Shown here: piece after piece, positions 25,501 through 35,900 of the stretch
Position numbering within the stretch: position 1 is the first letter of the stretch
How the letters are laid out: each line of letters opens with the position of its first letter
From: Helochares maculicollis
Taxonomy: Eukaryota; Arthropoda; Insecta; Coleoptera; Hydrophilidae
NCBI GenBank assembly: GCA_033557835.1
Contig: JAWQRO010000289.1
Coordinates: forward strand, 1-44,234
Length of the DNA: 44,234 nucleotides
Reading direction: 5' to 3'
Notes under the pieces: generated by a model
Seen by the model: the letters and a program-made list of their open reading frames with translations, nothing else
Told to the model about the DNA's origin: nothing
Database searches by the model: none
Position numbers and translations under genes: made by a program

Positions 25501-26105
25501 TGCACCTTCTAAAGCGCTGGATGACCAAACGAAACTTTGGTTCGAAAGAAAAGCTCTCCTGACTAGAATGACTTCATTTCAAAGAAAAACATTTCAACGC
25601 TTTAGAACACTAGTGGGCTGCTAGATATTCTCAAATAATTTCCTGAACTTAATCAAAACTTAATCTTTATAAATTACCTAAATTAGTAAATAATATTTCA
25701 CAATATGGAGCTAAAATAGCTCTACTTAATTTTTGTTTAAAAAGTTTTACTTGGATTAATTTATGTTGTTTGATTCGACTTTCGCAATGAAGCTTTTTTC
25801 CATATAGTTTAATCGTATACTCATCCCTAAAATCAGTGTTGCAACTGTATATGCTGTAGTAGGTAGACCAAAAGAAATAACGCATATAAAACGGATATTA
25901 GAGAGAGGATATCGTGAAACATGAGTTGAACTCGTGACTCGGTTCCAAAGGAGTTGATTTCGTTTTTGTCGTGATCCGTAACGATCGGATAATTAAACAC
26001 TTAAATTATCACGTTATCAGTTTAATGAAAATTAAATTTCTGTTTTATTTACCACTATTAAAATATATTATGGAAACGAGGCAACCTATCAAGAAAATTG
26101 CTTCA
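22519..26105. other. AT-rich non-coding stretch
   Basis: No recognised gene. A minus-strand open stretch ending at 24564 has an AG-type acceptor before it and AATAAA about 30 nt after its stop, but it has no ATG and resembles no known protein. About 24660-25470 is slightly GC-richer. The rest is AT-rich. Confidence 0.45.
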
Positions 26106-26125
26106 TTTCGTAGTATACTACGAAA
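26106..26125. repeat. perfect 20-bp palindrome
   Basis: TTTCGTAGTATACTACGAAA equals its own reverse complement over all 20 bases. It has no spacer, so it suits binding by a symmetric protein dimer better than an RNA hairpin. It lies in AT-rich non-coding DNA. Confidence 0.7.
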
Positions 26126-26385
26126 CGGCGTGTTTACCTTCTTTTATCTAAAATTTATGCTTCCTTAATTGCCAAAGTAACTTTTATATTCCTAACGTCT
26201 AGGTAAGTGGTTTCCTTCGTTAGTTACATTAATTTTTATGTCCCACTAAATTAGGGTTAATTTTATTTAATTTAAATGTTGTTTGAGTTCGGAAATGATA
26301 ACGCATCCTTTTCAATGCTGCAATGTAATACTCTTAGACAGATCTTTAAGAAAATTTCTCTAAATATACAAACACACACAAATAC

Positions 26386-26460
26386 ACATATATATGTATA
26401 TATGTATAATATACATATATGTATATATGTATAATATACATATATGTATATATGTATATT
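26386..26460. repeat. 25-bp TA-rich tandem repeat, three units
   Basis: Units start at 26386, 26411 and 26436 and are built of ATACATATATGTATATATGT plus ATAAT or ATATT. Each unit is itself nearly palindromic (ACATATATGT). A CA-rich microsatellite patch (about 26369-26387) adjoins it. It is a simple-sequence minisatellite. Confidence 0.85.
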
Positions 26461-28424
26461 TGTGTAGAATAGAAGAATATAGGAGAATAGAAGCAAATAA
26501 AACATCTCAAGCCATCATAAATCTACGATGAAACAAATAAAATACTTTAAATTTTTCATAACGATGGAAAGTGAGGAACTAATAATAGCAGCAAATTGAA
26601 AAGATCTGTTGAGATTGCATTTGCTAGTATGCCCAAAGTAGTGATGAAATAAATTTGTTTGATCGGTGATTTCGCTAAAGGATTTCAACAAGGAGTTTAA
26701 GTTAAATGAAATTTTCATTCAATTGGTGGATGGGATGGCAGAGCTTTAGTGAGGAACTCCACACGCTGCATCTGCAGATCTAATGAAACTGCACTCCGAA
26801 TTTCAAGTAAGAAACTACTGAATCCCTAATGTGCTCAAAATCTCCTTAGAATTCAGCTCTCAACTTGCAAACTGAGGGTATTATTTTATACTTGCGTTCA
26901 AAATACCCGCACTCCTTGTTAAACTGGAGTATGAGGGTTGAGATCTTAGGGCTGGGAGGTGATGGAGAATAGATAGACGGGTTGTAGGGAAACTGAAATG
27001 GGTGGTGCTTCTCCACTCAACTTCTTAGTTTACTACTTAGGTGAAATCTTACCGGTGGAAAATACATCATCGTTTCATTTTAGAGTAAGAGGTTTATTAT
27101 ACGGAAAGTGTTCTACACCAAATAGTTATGCATGGAATATGCTGATTCTCACAAGTGTTTCCTAATTATCTTGTAATAGAATGAAGATCAGGAAAATTTG
27201 AATGAATTTCAGGATCGGATTCTAACTGTGCATTCAGAACAGAAAAGAAGCTTATGAACCCGCCTTACACAATTATTTTTCTAGAATCTATTATATTTTA
27301 AAATATGTTGATCCTATTGTTGTAATAAATTATTTTTACAAATCTTCTTCTACAGCTAGGTTTGCATATTTTATCATGACTTTTTTACGATATCTATTTC
27401 AATTCTTGCGATAACAAAAAATATGCTGTATCTATATTCACTTGTACTTTGCATGACCTATAAAAATCACAAGGTACATTTATCAGTTCTAATTTGCTAA
27501 AAATGGATATATTTTTGACAATGTTTCTCAATTAGAATTAATAATTCTTGCGTCAAGTGCAACTGGAATCTCCATCATAAAATAACATATTTATAATTAT
27601 TGAATTAATATAATTAGTATTACAAAAATATTAGTGAAACTAATTGATGTACTTTTATAAGCAAATATTAAAGAAAACGACATCAAGGCTCTTCTTCGCT
27701 AATTAGATCGCATAAGCAAGAAGCTACAGTAATTATTTGACGGGTGTAAGAAAAGCAACCAAAGAGGAATGAGTAACAACTCGCTGATAATCTAATAATA
27801 AGTTGTCAGAGTCAGATTATTGGAATGCTGATGACATCTCGTTATGTAATAATACAGTTAACAAGGCAAGGAAGGCATGGTCTGTATTGACAGCAGAGAC
27901 TGGGGCACGAGATAGAATCTTCTAAGGCTTTATCTGTTTCTGAAATGTGTTACTATATCCAATATCTATAATTGCCATCAAGTTTGACGTTAAATAATTT
28001 TATTTTACTTTTGCTTAATCTCCGTTGGCATCTGTCCAGCACGAGTTTGAAGTAATTCCTCATAATATACAGGTTCCCCAGTTGAAATCAACTAATTATA
28101 CTCTTAAAACCGCATTATTTATTTTGATGTAATTTTAAACAATTATATGGAAACAACATTTATTGCAGTTAAGCTATTTATTTTCTACATTATTAAATTG
28201 TGCGGTTGCTTTATAAATCAAAGCAGAACAACTTATTTTCTCGAAACATTTACCTTTCAAAGAGCAAAGTTTTCTAATTATTACCAATTTCCTGTAGTTA
28301 AAACTAAAATCACTGAAATTTCACTAAATAAAAAATAATGAAGGGATCACTATTGAAGCTTTCCCGCTGACCTTTATGCTCTGATTTTGTAAAAAATTTA
28401 ACCGCACAAAAACTGCAATCAAGA
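26461..28424. other. AT-rich non-coding stretch before the Robo exon
   Basis: No gene is recognised. About 26930-27010 has several GGG runs on the plus strand, but the loops are too long for a standard quadruplex. Given the acceptor at 28450, at least the right-hand part must be intron. Confidence 0.55.
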
Positions 28425-28431
28425 TACTAAT
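28425..28431 (+). promoter_or_regulatory. splice branch site for the Robo exon
   Basis: TACTAAT matches the strong branch-point consensus. Its A at 28430 is about 20 nt from the acceptor AG at 28449-28450, and a T-rich tract lies between them. Confidence 0.7.
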
Positions 28432-28450
28432 ATACTTTTTTAAATTTCAG

Positions 28451-28759
28451 CCCAATATCGATCTCCTAGGATAACGGAGCACCCATCAGACACCATAGTG
28501 GCAAAAAATGAACCAGTAACTCTAAATTGTAAAGCCGAAGGCCGTCCAGATCCTCTAATAGAGTGGTACAAAGATGGCGACCCCGTGAGGACTTCCAATA
28601 CCGATAAAAATAGCCATCGTGTGATTTTAAGTGGCGGTTCGTTGTTTTTCTTGAGGACGGTTAACAGCAAAAAAGAGCAGGATGGCGGGGTTTATTGGTG
28701 CGTGGCTAAAAACGTCGCTGGATCGGCCACCAGCAGGAACGCAACCCTCCAAGTTGCCG
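28451..28759 (+). CDS. Roundabout (Robo) receptor, exon encoding Ig domain 1
   Basis: Robo is the axon-guidance receptor for Slit on growth cones and migrating cells, and the first Ig domain is the main Slit-binding module. The exon is 309 bp: acceptor TTTCAG, two bases completing a codon, 102 full codons, one base, then donor GTAAGT. Being phase 1 at both ends is typical of Ig-domain exons. The product opens QYRSPRITEHPSDT, the usual start of mature insect Robo. It has the Ig cysteines at exon residues 26 (LNCKAEG) and 83 (YWCVAKN), the core Trp at 38 (IEWYKDG) and the KKEQDGG turn at 73-79. It ends SRNATLQVA, with a sequon at Asn96. KKEQDGG recalls fly Robo1, while GGSLFFL and SRNATLQVA recall Robo2/3, so the paralog is unsettled. 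No signal-peptide exon is seen before it and no Ig2 exon after it, so both flanking introns are very long. The exon shows no lesion. Confidence 0.94.
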
Positions 28760-28989
28760 GTAAGTAGCTTAATTGAAAAGTGTCGTCATAAATGAAAGCT
28801 TGGAACAAAACATTAATTAAAGGAGGTTTTCGGGGTAGAAAAAAATTGAAACAAAAGGTAATGGCCACGCGTTCGACCTAATTTCAAAATAAGGAAAGCT
28901 CAACAAATTTTAATGTAGTGTGAGAATAAAATGGTATGATTGTGATGGATTACGGCTCGTCTATTTGAGAAGTTACCTATGATTATGCT

Positions 28990-29345
28990 TGAACGCCGTG
29001 AAGAAGAAGTGGAGAATAGAAATGTGAACGAAAAATAAATTTGTAATATTAAATAACAATATTAATTTGAATAGAATGACGATAGGAAGAACAACTAACG
29101 AAAAATTTGCTTGGGAACACAGTACCAATTGACTAAATGAAGAAGTGGACATGGAAACTGTGTGCAGAACAAAATATAAGAAAATAAATGAAAAAAAATG
29201 AAGTGAAAAGAAAATGAACATAGTAGAGTGTGGAGGAGACAAAGTAAAAAAAGATTACGCTAAAGAAGAAAATGAGAAACAAGTTGAGTTTTTACAGAGC
29301 GAGAGGAGAAAGGAAAATGAGAGGCAGAGTTGAGGGAGGGGGTTA
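28990..29345 (+). other. purine-rich tract in the Robo intron
   Basis: Over about 350 bases the plus strand is dominated by A and G (GAAGAAG, GAGAGG, GGAGGAG runs, ending GAGGGAGGGGG). The minus strand is correspondingly pyrimidine-rich. I see no frame of interest. It could affect transcription or splicing, or be simple-sequence decay. Confidence 0.5.
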
Positions 29346-30179
29346 ACTAATGTGATATCCAGATGTTACTAACATAAATTCGGACGGAAGGGCTGTTTTT
29401 ACAGAGGCCATTTACCCTTTAAGGCACAATACGTGTCACGGAGCCCTTAAACATTTATTAAAGCTCAGTCTATTGTTTTGGTGAAAAACTCCCTGGCCCA
29501 CAACCCTCTATTCATTTGCACCGTCGCTAACACTTTGATGAGGGTTGATACGAGGCTTCGGCCTTTTTTGCATCGAGTATGAATCCGGAATATGCGTAAA
29601 CATTTCTTGTGGCCTATGTTCTGTTAACTTTGTATAATAAATCATTCAGTTTTGGGGTATCTGGGGACCAGGGAGAGTAGATCTGTTGCCATCACGTCAC
29701 TCTTAGTTTGGTCTTAATTTGGCAATTGTTAAGTGCTTAGTAGAGCCAATATTAACAACTATATCTATTATTTCAATTTAGTTATCGTGAATGTTTAATT
29801 GATGTGTATTTTTAAGATGTAATATGACGAAGTCTTAAATATACTGCAACAGTACCGAATTTTTACTGTAAGTATATAAAGTGACCACTATCTTAAATAT
29901 TTGATAAGAAAACATGGGTTAGCACTCTTCGTGTGAAAGCTAACCGCCTCTTTTTGTCCATTTAAATAAATTTCTTTTGATATGAGAATGTTGCTTACCT
30001 TTGAATATTGAGATTGCTGCAATTTATTATAATTTTTAGTGCCTATTGTACAATACAAGAGTTTCGTAATGAGATACACAAATATTCAATGAATCCGAAC
30101 ATATTAATGTAATTAGGTTTATATCTCAACCAGCTTAATTATCTGGGGGGTTATTAGATACTTAAGTGAAGAAGTGAGT
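29346..30179. other. non-coding intron sequence
   Basis: About 29346-29700 is GC-richer and without a recognisable frame; the rest is AT-rich. It should belong to the intron after the Robo Ig1 exon, since the transcript continues to the right from donor 28760. Confidence 0.5.
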
Positions 30180-30341
30180 AGACTAATAATGAAAGCTCCA
30201 CAAATAGCATAAAGACTTAAACACCTTTTGTGGAAAAGCATATATTTAACGATTGACAATAAAACGCGAATCTATAAAGCAGAGTTACAACCAACATTAC
30301 CTTATGCAGCAAAAACGTTATCAATCACATCAGATAGTTAG
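30180..30341 (+). pseudogene. relic of a non-LTR retrotransposon reverse transcriptase (C-terminal part)
   Basis: One frame, broken by TAA at 30210-30212 and ending at TAG 30339-30341, reads RLKHLLWKSIYLTIDNKTR and then IYKAELQPTLPYAAKTLSIT. It follows the pattern just after the catalytic core of many LINE enzymes: a short Leu/Lys helix, a TK-x-R-x-YK-x-L-x-P-x-L-x-Y-(G/A)-A-x-T block, then L/I-T. No endonuclease, catalytic YxDD or tail is found nearby, so only about 54 codons survive. Assignment to a LINE clade is not possible. Confidence 0.6.
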
Positions 30342-33300
30342 AATAGAAAAACTTTAGTGTACTGGTATAAAATACAAGACAATTTGAAATAAGAAATAGG
30401 ACCTGCTTTTTGTGAATTTTGGCAAACGAAAATATATTATATTTTTTTATAATTATATCAAAATGACGTATCTGCCATTTACGTTCAATTTTATTTTCAG
30501 TAGCAATTTTCTATACAATACAGTAAGTACCGAACACAAATATTTTACAAATAATAAGTATCCAAAGAATTCATTCTACATCTTAAAAATAACTTCTTGG
30601 CCAAAAAAATACATATATAAAAAGAAAATAGGTACATATACACTAAAAGAATATAATTTATCAACAAAAATTAACATAAAGGTCAATACTAATAAGCAAG
30701 CATAATGAATCATGTCAAGATTTGGGAAGGAATTTTTTATGGACCAGCAGTAGATGCCAACAACAGAGCACGAAAATCGTAATAATTTGTAATGAATGCC
30801 CGAGTCCATGCTGTAAAATTCCAATTTTTCCGTTTTATATGCAAAACCAAAAGCGGTATCAGGAAAATAAAACTACAGGTTCACAGCATTTTCCAAACAA
30901 GTGCTCGGGATGGTGATAAATCAGTGCATCCCGTCCACATCCCGTCCGGGAGACCGTTCACATAAAAATCCTGAGTAAACTCGCACTAAATACGAACTAA
31001 ACTATAGAGCAAACAATAGGTCGCTCAACAACAATAAACAAAACGCTATAAAATCCACAGGAATAAAGGCTTTTTAGTCGGAATTTATGCTCGGCAAATC
31101 GTTTTACGGGACAACGGTTTATTTTATATGGATTTTGAGGTAATTAGCTCCGTGGGAATTGGCTTTATTTTGTCGCTTTTTAATGCTTTCGATGCGAGTC
31201 CAATGGGTAATGAGAATGGGATATAAAATGTAATTTCCCTGTGTTTTGTTAGGACAATCCTCTCAATTGGGAGAGATCCTGACCAACTGAACAAAGCCAA
31301 TTACTCAAATATCAGAATTGGATTAGTTTAGTTATTAAATAATGGCACAACTTCATATGTCTTAGATCCAGCAATCCCTCTTAACTATAAAATATTGACA
31401 CGAAATATTCAATTTGTCTTCAATTAGCTGAAGCGAACCATGACTATTTGGTTCAAAAATTCCTGTTATTGTCTAGTTTGAACAATAAGTCTGGAGATGT
31501 TATTTTAAGCTTGGAGAGGAACTCGTACTGTCAGGATAATAAATTTTAAAACTGCATTCAGGAAAATTTAATTCAGTAAAATTGCCAAAGAAAAGTCATG
31601 TCATGGCATTAAACAAAGCAGACTTGGAAATTTGCTGTCAAGGATTTAAATTGCAAAAAATTCTACTCCAACTCAAATCAGATCAGGCCAGACCAAATCA
31701 AACGTGATTAGAAATGCCAACGCAGGGAAATGCAGTTTAAAGGAATTCTGTTCTCTACCATTTAGTCCATTGAGCAAGTATGAGTCCCAGTGCGGATATT
31801 AAACGCTCTCACCGTCAGTGAATATCTTCTAAATGATAATATATGCCCCTATGGCTGCAGCAGAGGAGTGAATAGCTGGGTTCTGTGCAAACTAAACAAT
31901 GCACTGCGAACTTCAATAATAATTTAGTACGGATTCCATTAAACGAATAATAATAATCAAAAGCCCGGTTGGGTGTCTGTTGTTGTACTGCTCTGTATAT
32001 TTACTTTCATTCCACAACGCCAGTTCCGCTAATAAATTCGATTTAATTAAAAGAGAAAAAAGTAGAGGGCAGGAATAGGTGGACTGAAATTGGTCAGCGC
32101 CGATAGAGCCGTTACCATTGGCAACTGATAGGGGCGTTCGACAGTGTGTGATGTTTGAACGCTGCTACAGGGGTAATTATTGTAATTTTCGTTGTTTTTT
32201 AAATTGTCATTAATTTGATTCCAAATTCAAGTGAGCGCAACAAATGAAGTACTACAAAAACAACATTGGTCAGTAATCTGTTATAAAAAGAATTATCTAC
32301 GAATCGTTAGATTTTTAATAGACAAGTTTTTGAGAGGAAATACAACCAATTAAATCATTCGGTGGAATTTTAATTGGCTATATTGATAAGCAAGAGCAAA
32401 TGTGTGTTAAACAATAACAATTTTGCGTGTAGATAGATAGATGCAAATAGAAAACCATGGTTAAATAAGTACGTAATGAAAAAATGTGTTGATTCTAAAG
32501 TTAATTAGCGTAGAGCAGGTAACTTGTTTTTACTAAGACAATAGACTTGTATGAAACGAGGTTATAAATTCAGGCAAGCTCGCTACATAATGGTTCGAGC
32601 AGAATGGGGCGATGCCACGGCGATGTGGTGATGGTTGGTAGCTTTTCTTTCAAACTGGCACGGATCGAGTAGAGCTGGGAGTACAGTTAGTTGAATGCAG
32701 TGCAGTGGCGCAAAAGAAATAAAAAATATCTTTAATTGGGGCAAAAACATGAGAGCACGAAATCTATACAGGTGACTAAAAGACTGTTTAAGAGATTTTG
32801 CGCCGCTAGCAAAAACTAGAAAATTGCAGACTTAGAAATAAATTGTCTCTTGTCAAAAAAGATTTTTAGTATTGAAACTTATTTCTTTATTTAAAACTTT
32901 GGTCTTCAAAACGTAACGTTTTGTTGCTTACGAGCTTCTTCGGACATGCTACAAAAGAACTTTCAAAGCCACTAATTTGGAATCAATACAATTAAACAAT
33001 ATTATTAATGTTAATTATTTACGGAAAAAATTCTTGTAACTACTGTTTTGACACATTTTAACAGAACCAATTACAACAAGATGCTGTGGTTCAAATTTAC
33101 ACTAATAACGACAAGACAACATTAAAATTTCAACGATATTTTACAATAATTATTTTCTATCCAATAAAGCAGAATAAGATTGCTCAGAAATTATCAAATT
33201 TGCTCGACTTGCTACAGCAGATTTTATCTGACAAAATACAACTAGCAAGATGAAGATTTTGTATTGAAGTTCGATCCCTCAACTGCAAAACTAATTTTCC

Positions 33301-35831
33301 CACAAATTTTAGGCTGAGCCATATTAAAACCGATATCAGCAGTCGCAAGGGCGAAATTGATAACTTCAAATAACGAGAATATATTCCTCCATTCTACTAC
33401 AGGTCCGTAGTTACCTACCGCAAACTTGTTACACAGATATATTATTCTAAACTTAATTAAATATAATACAGTGAAATTTAGAATAGGAAAAATGAAAAAC
33501 AGCATCAAGTTTTTAGGCACCACAATATAAAGAAGCAACAGATATTTGCACTAAATTAATACCAAAAACTTGTAAATGGAGATATATTAATGTTTACACT
33601 AGCCATTCCTTACACCAAAGAAAAACTTTTGCTGAAAAGCAATTTCACAATGAAAAGCTTAAGAAAAAACTTAAATCTATCGTGAAGAATAAATGCTCTT
33701 CAAATTTAATAGGCATGCCTATCCAATGACAGAAAAATTTAAGAATATGTACACTACAAACTATCAAAAACTCGGCATGTCACGAAAAAATCTGCAAAAT
33801 CTCCAAATAATTCTCACCTATACCATAATGACAAAAAACATGCTATTGATAAAGACTAAGAAAGACCTTTAAAGAACAGAGTAATTGCAATATACAAGAT
33901 TGACTATGTGAATGTGTACATATAGAAACATCCTTCCAAAGACTAAATAACCGAATCACATAAAATGAATCTAAGAGTTTCGCCAACAGCACGATAGAGA
34001 GTGATACTTGAAATGATACACATCAAGATGAATAAAAGTACGAATTCTTTTACAAACAAAGTTGTTAGTTTTTAATTAAATTTTAATAAATCATTTTACC
34101 AGCCGCTGGTATCTCTATTGGACAAGCATGCGGACAATCTGGGTGATTAAACAGATCTTGATATCAGTATCTAAGTGATACCTGTGCTAAGCGGTTTTCA
34201 CTATCTTGCCAAACACTTAATTATTATGAAAGTAAAATAGAAAAAATTTCAAATGAAAGTAGTTTTAAATTAAAATATTTAGCAAATATGGTATTACTAA
34301 CTGAATAATTGAATCGCTATAGAGGAAGATTTCCATCATTAAGATTCGAAGCTCTTAAAATAATAAAAAAATCATTACAAAAATCCCAAAAATCAAAAAT
34401 TTTTGTAAAATATGAAATATTTTCTTAGGTCCACTAGCCTCGAGCAGCTACTAAAGCATTAATAGAAATTCCATCTTGATCAGTTTCCAACCTGGATGTA
34501 ACCCACTTAAACCAATATAAGTAAGCTCGCACATATCCATAAAGCAATTAAAATACGCAAATTTATAAACAAACTCCCATCTTCTATCCAGCAAGTGTCT
34601 GCTCAGAGGGGATCCCGGGGCAACTGTGTAAAGTGATATTTTAATGGATTTATCAAGTTGAATTACCACAGGCGTCAGCAGGAAATAAAATACTCGCGCA
34701 TGTTACACACAGACGTGAGCGAATACGCACTTTATAAAATTTATACGTACATATATATGCATATTCCGAGAGTCTATTTGTCAAATGGTATAATTAGCAT
34801 AATGGCAAACATACGAAGATGGAGGCAGTTTACCACTTTGAAGTCGCGCTTCGATACCTTTAATTTTAAGACCCTCGCTAGATGATCTTGCTTGCACTTA
34901 AGAGTTACACCTCGACAAACTAAAAACCAATTAAAACTTTTATTTTGCTAGATAGTTGAAATATCCCATCAAGGAATCGTTTTTTGATATGCAACAATTG
35001 TATATACTTCTTATTTCGTATGTACCACCTAGTGGTTTTAGTTTGTGAATCATTTAAAACAAGCGAAAAGCTGTGAAAAGACCAATATACATTAAAGTTA
35101 CTATTAATTACTGAGAAATAGTACATTTGCAATTTTGAATTGGTAATAAAAGATTTAATAAATTTTCAACACGCTTATTTTAAAAGTATATAAACCTATA
35201 TTGGTTATGCGCAGTGAACCTTATGTTTAACAATGGGAACATACAAATTTATCGTAAAAATCTTGCTTATACCTTGGCGAATTCACCTGTAGCTTTCCGA
35301 TTTTCCAGTCGTTTTCGAACATATTTTTCGGTTGTTTAGCTGTCCCCCTAAACTTTTCTTGCCTCTTCCTTCTGTTTATACGCAAATGTAAATAAGTATT
35401 GCTTACAAACTCCATCTTCTACCTTATATTCCTAACATAAAGGAAACTATGGGTTTACAGTTTGCTCAACAAATCCAATATCCTGGAAAGAGATCGGATG
35501 GGAAAAGCAGGGTGCAGGGGGATTGCAGGATGTGCACCCGTGACATGGGTAAACGGTTGAAAATCGCTTTTATCCGAAGGGGACGGTGATTTCCCGGGAA
35601 TTTGAATAGCTGGGGGGAAACAAAGCGGCCGGTCCCCTAAGGACATTTCTCAATGATTCTATATCTTGAATATGTTCATTCATGACGGGATAGATAGGCG
35701 AAATAGTCAGGCCGGGAAGGCTGCATCCGATTGTTTGAATGGGGGTCGTAGGCGACTCTTGTGTATTTCGCACCTTTTTTCACAGGGCCCCCAAAAGGAT
35801 TTTTAATTCACCATTTTTTATGGGAGTTTTG
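30342..35831. other. intron sequence with scattered GC-richer blocks
   Basis: No Robo exon or other gene is recognised. GC-richer blocks lie at about 30880-31260, 31960-32200, 32590-32710 and 34440-34900, and AT-rich DNA separates them. A 15-bp odd palindrome (TACCAGC-C-GCTGGTA) lies at 34097-34111. Frames present are short and unlike known proteins. Confidence 0.5.
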
Positions 35832-35900
35832 TTTAGCTAAAGGCGAACTTCATTTAGCTAGCAACGAACTTCATATTCATTTAGCTGCCATGCGAATCCA
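35832..35900 (+). repeat. 21-bp direct repeat, two full units and a third partial one
   Basis: Units TTTAGCTAAAGGCGAACTTCA (35832-35852) and TTTAGCTAGCAACGAACTTCA (35853-35873) adjoin. A third, TTTAGCTGCC-type copy starts at 35880 after a six-base insert. The period is a multiple of three, and a plus-strand open frame through it reads repeated LA-x-x-ELH units. That frame starts with GTG, not ATG, and has no domain. Confidence 0.75.

Noticed and set aside
28440..28670. Minus-strand frame overlapping the Robo exon
   Set aside because: It is antisense to a clearly identified exon and has no similarity of its own.
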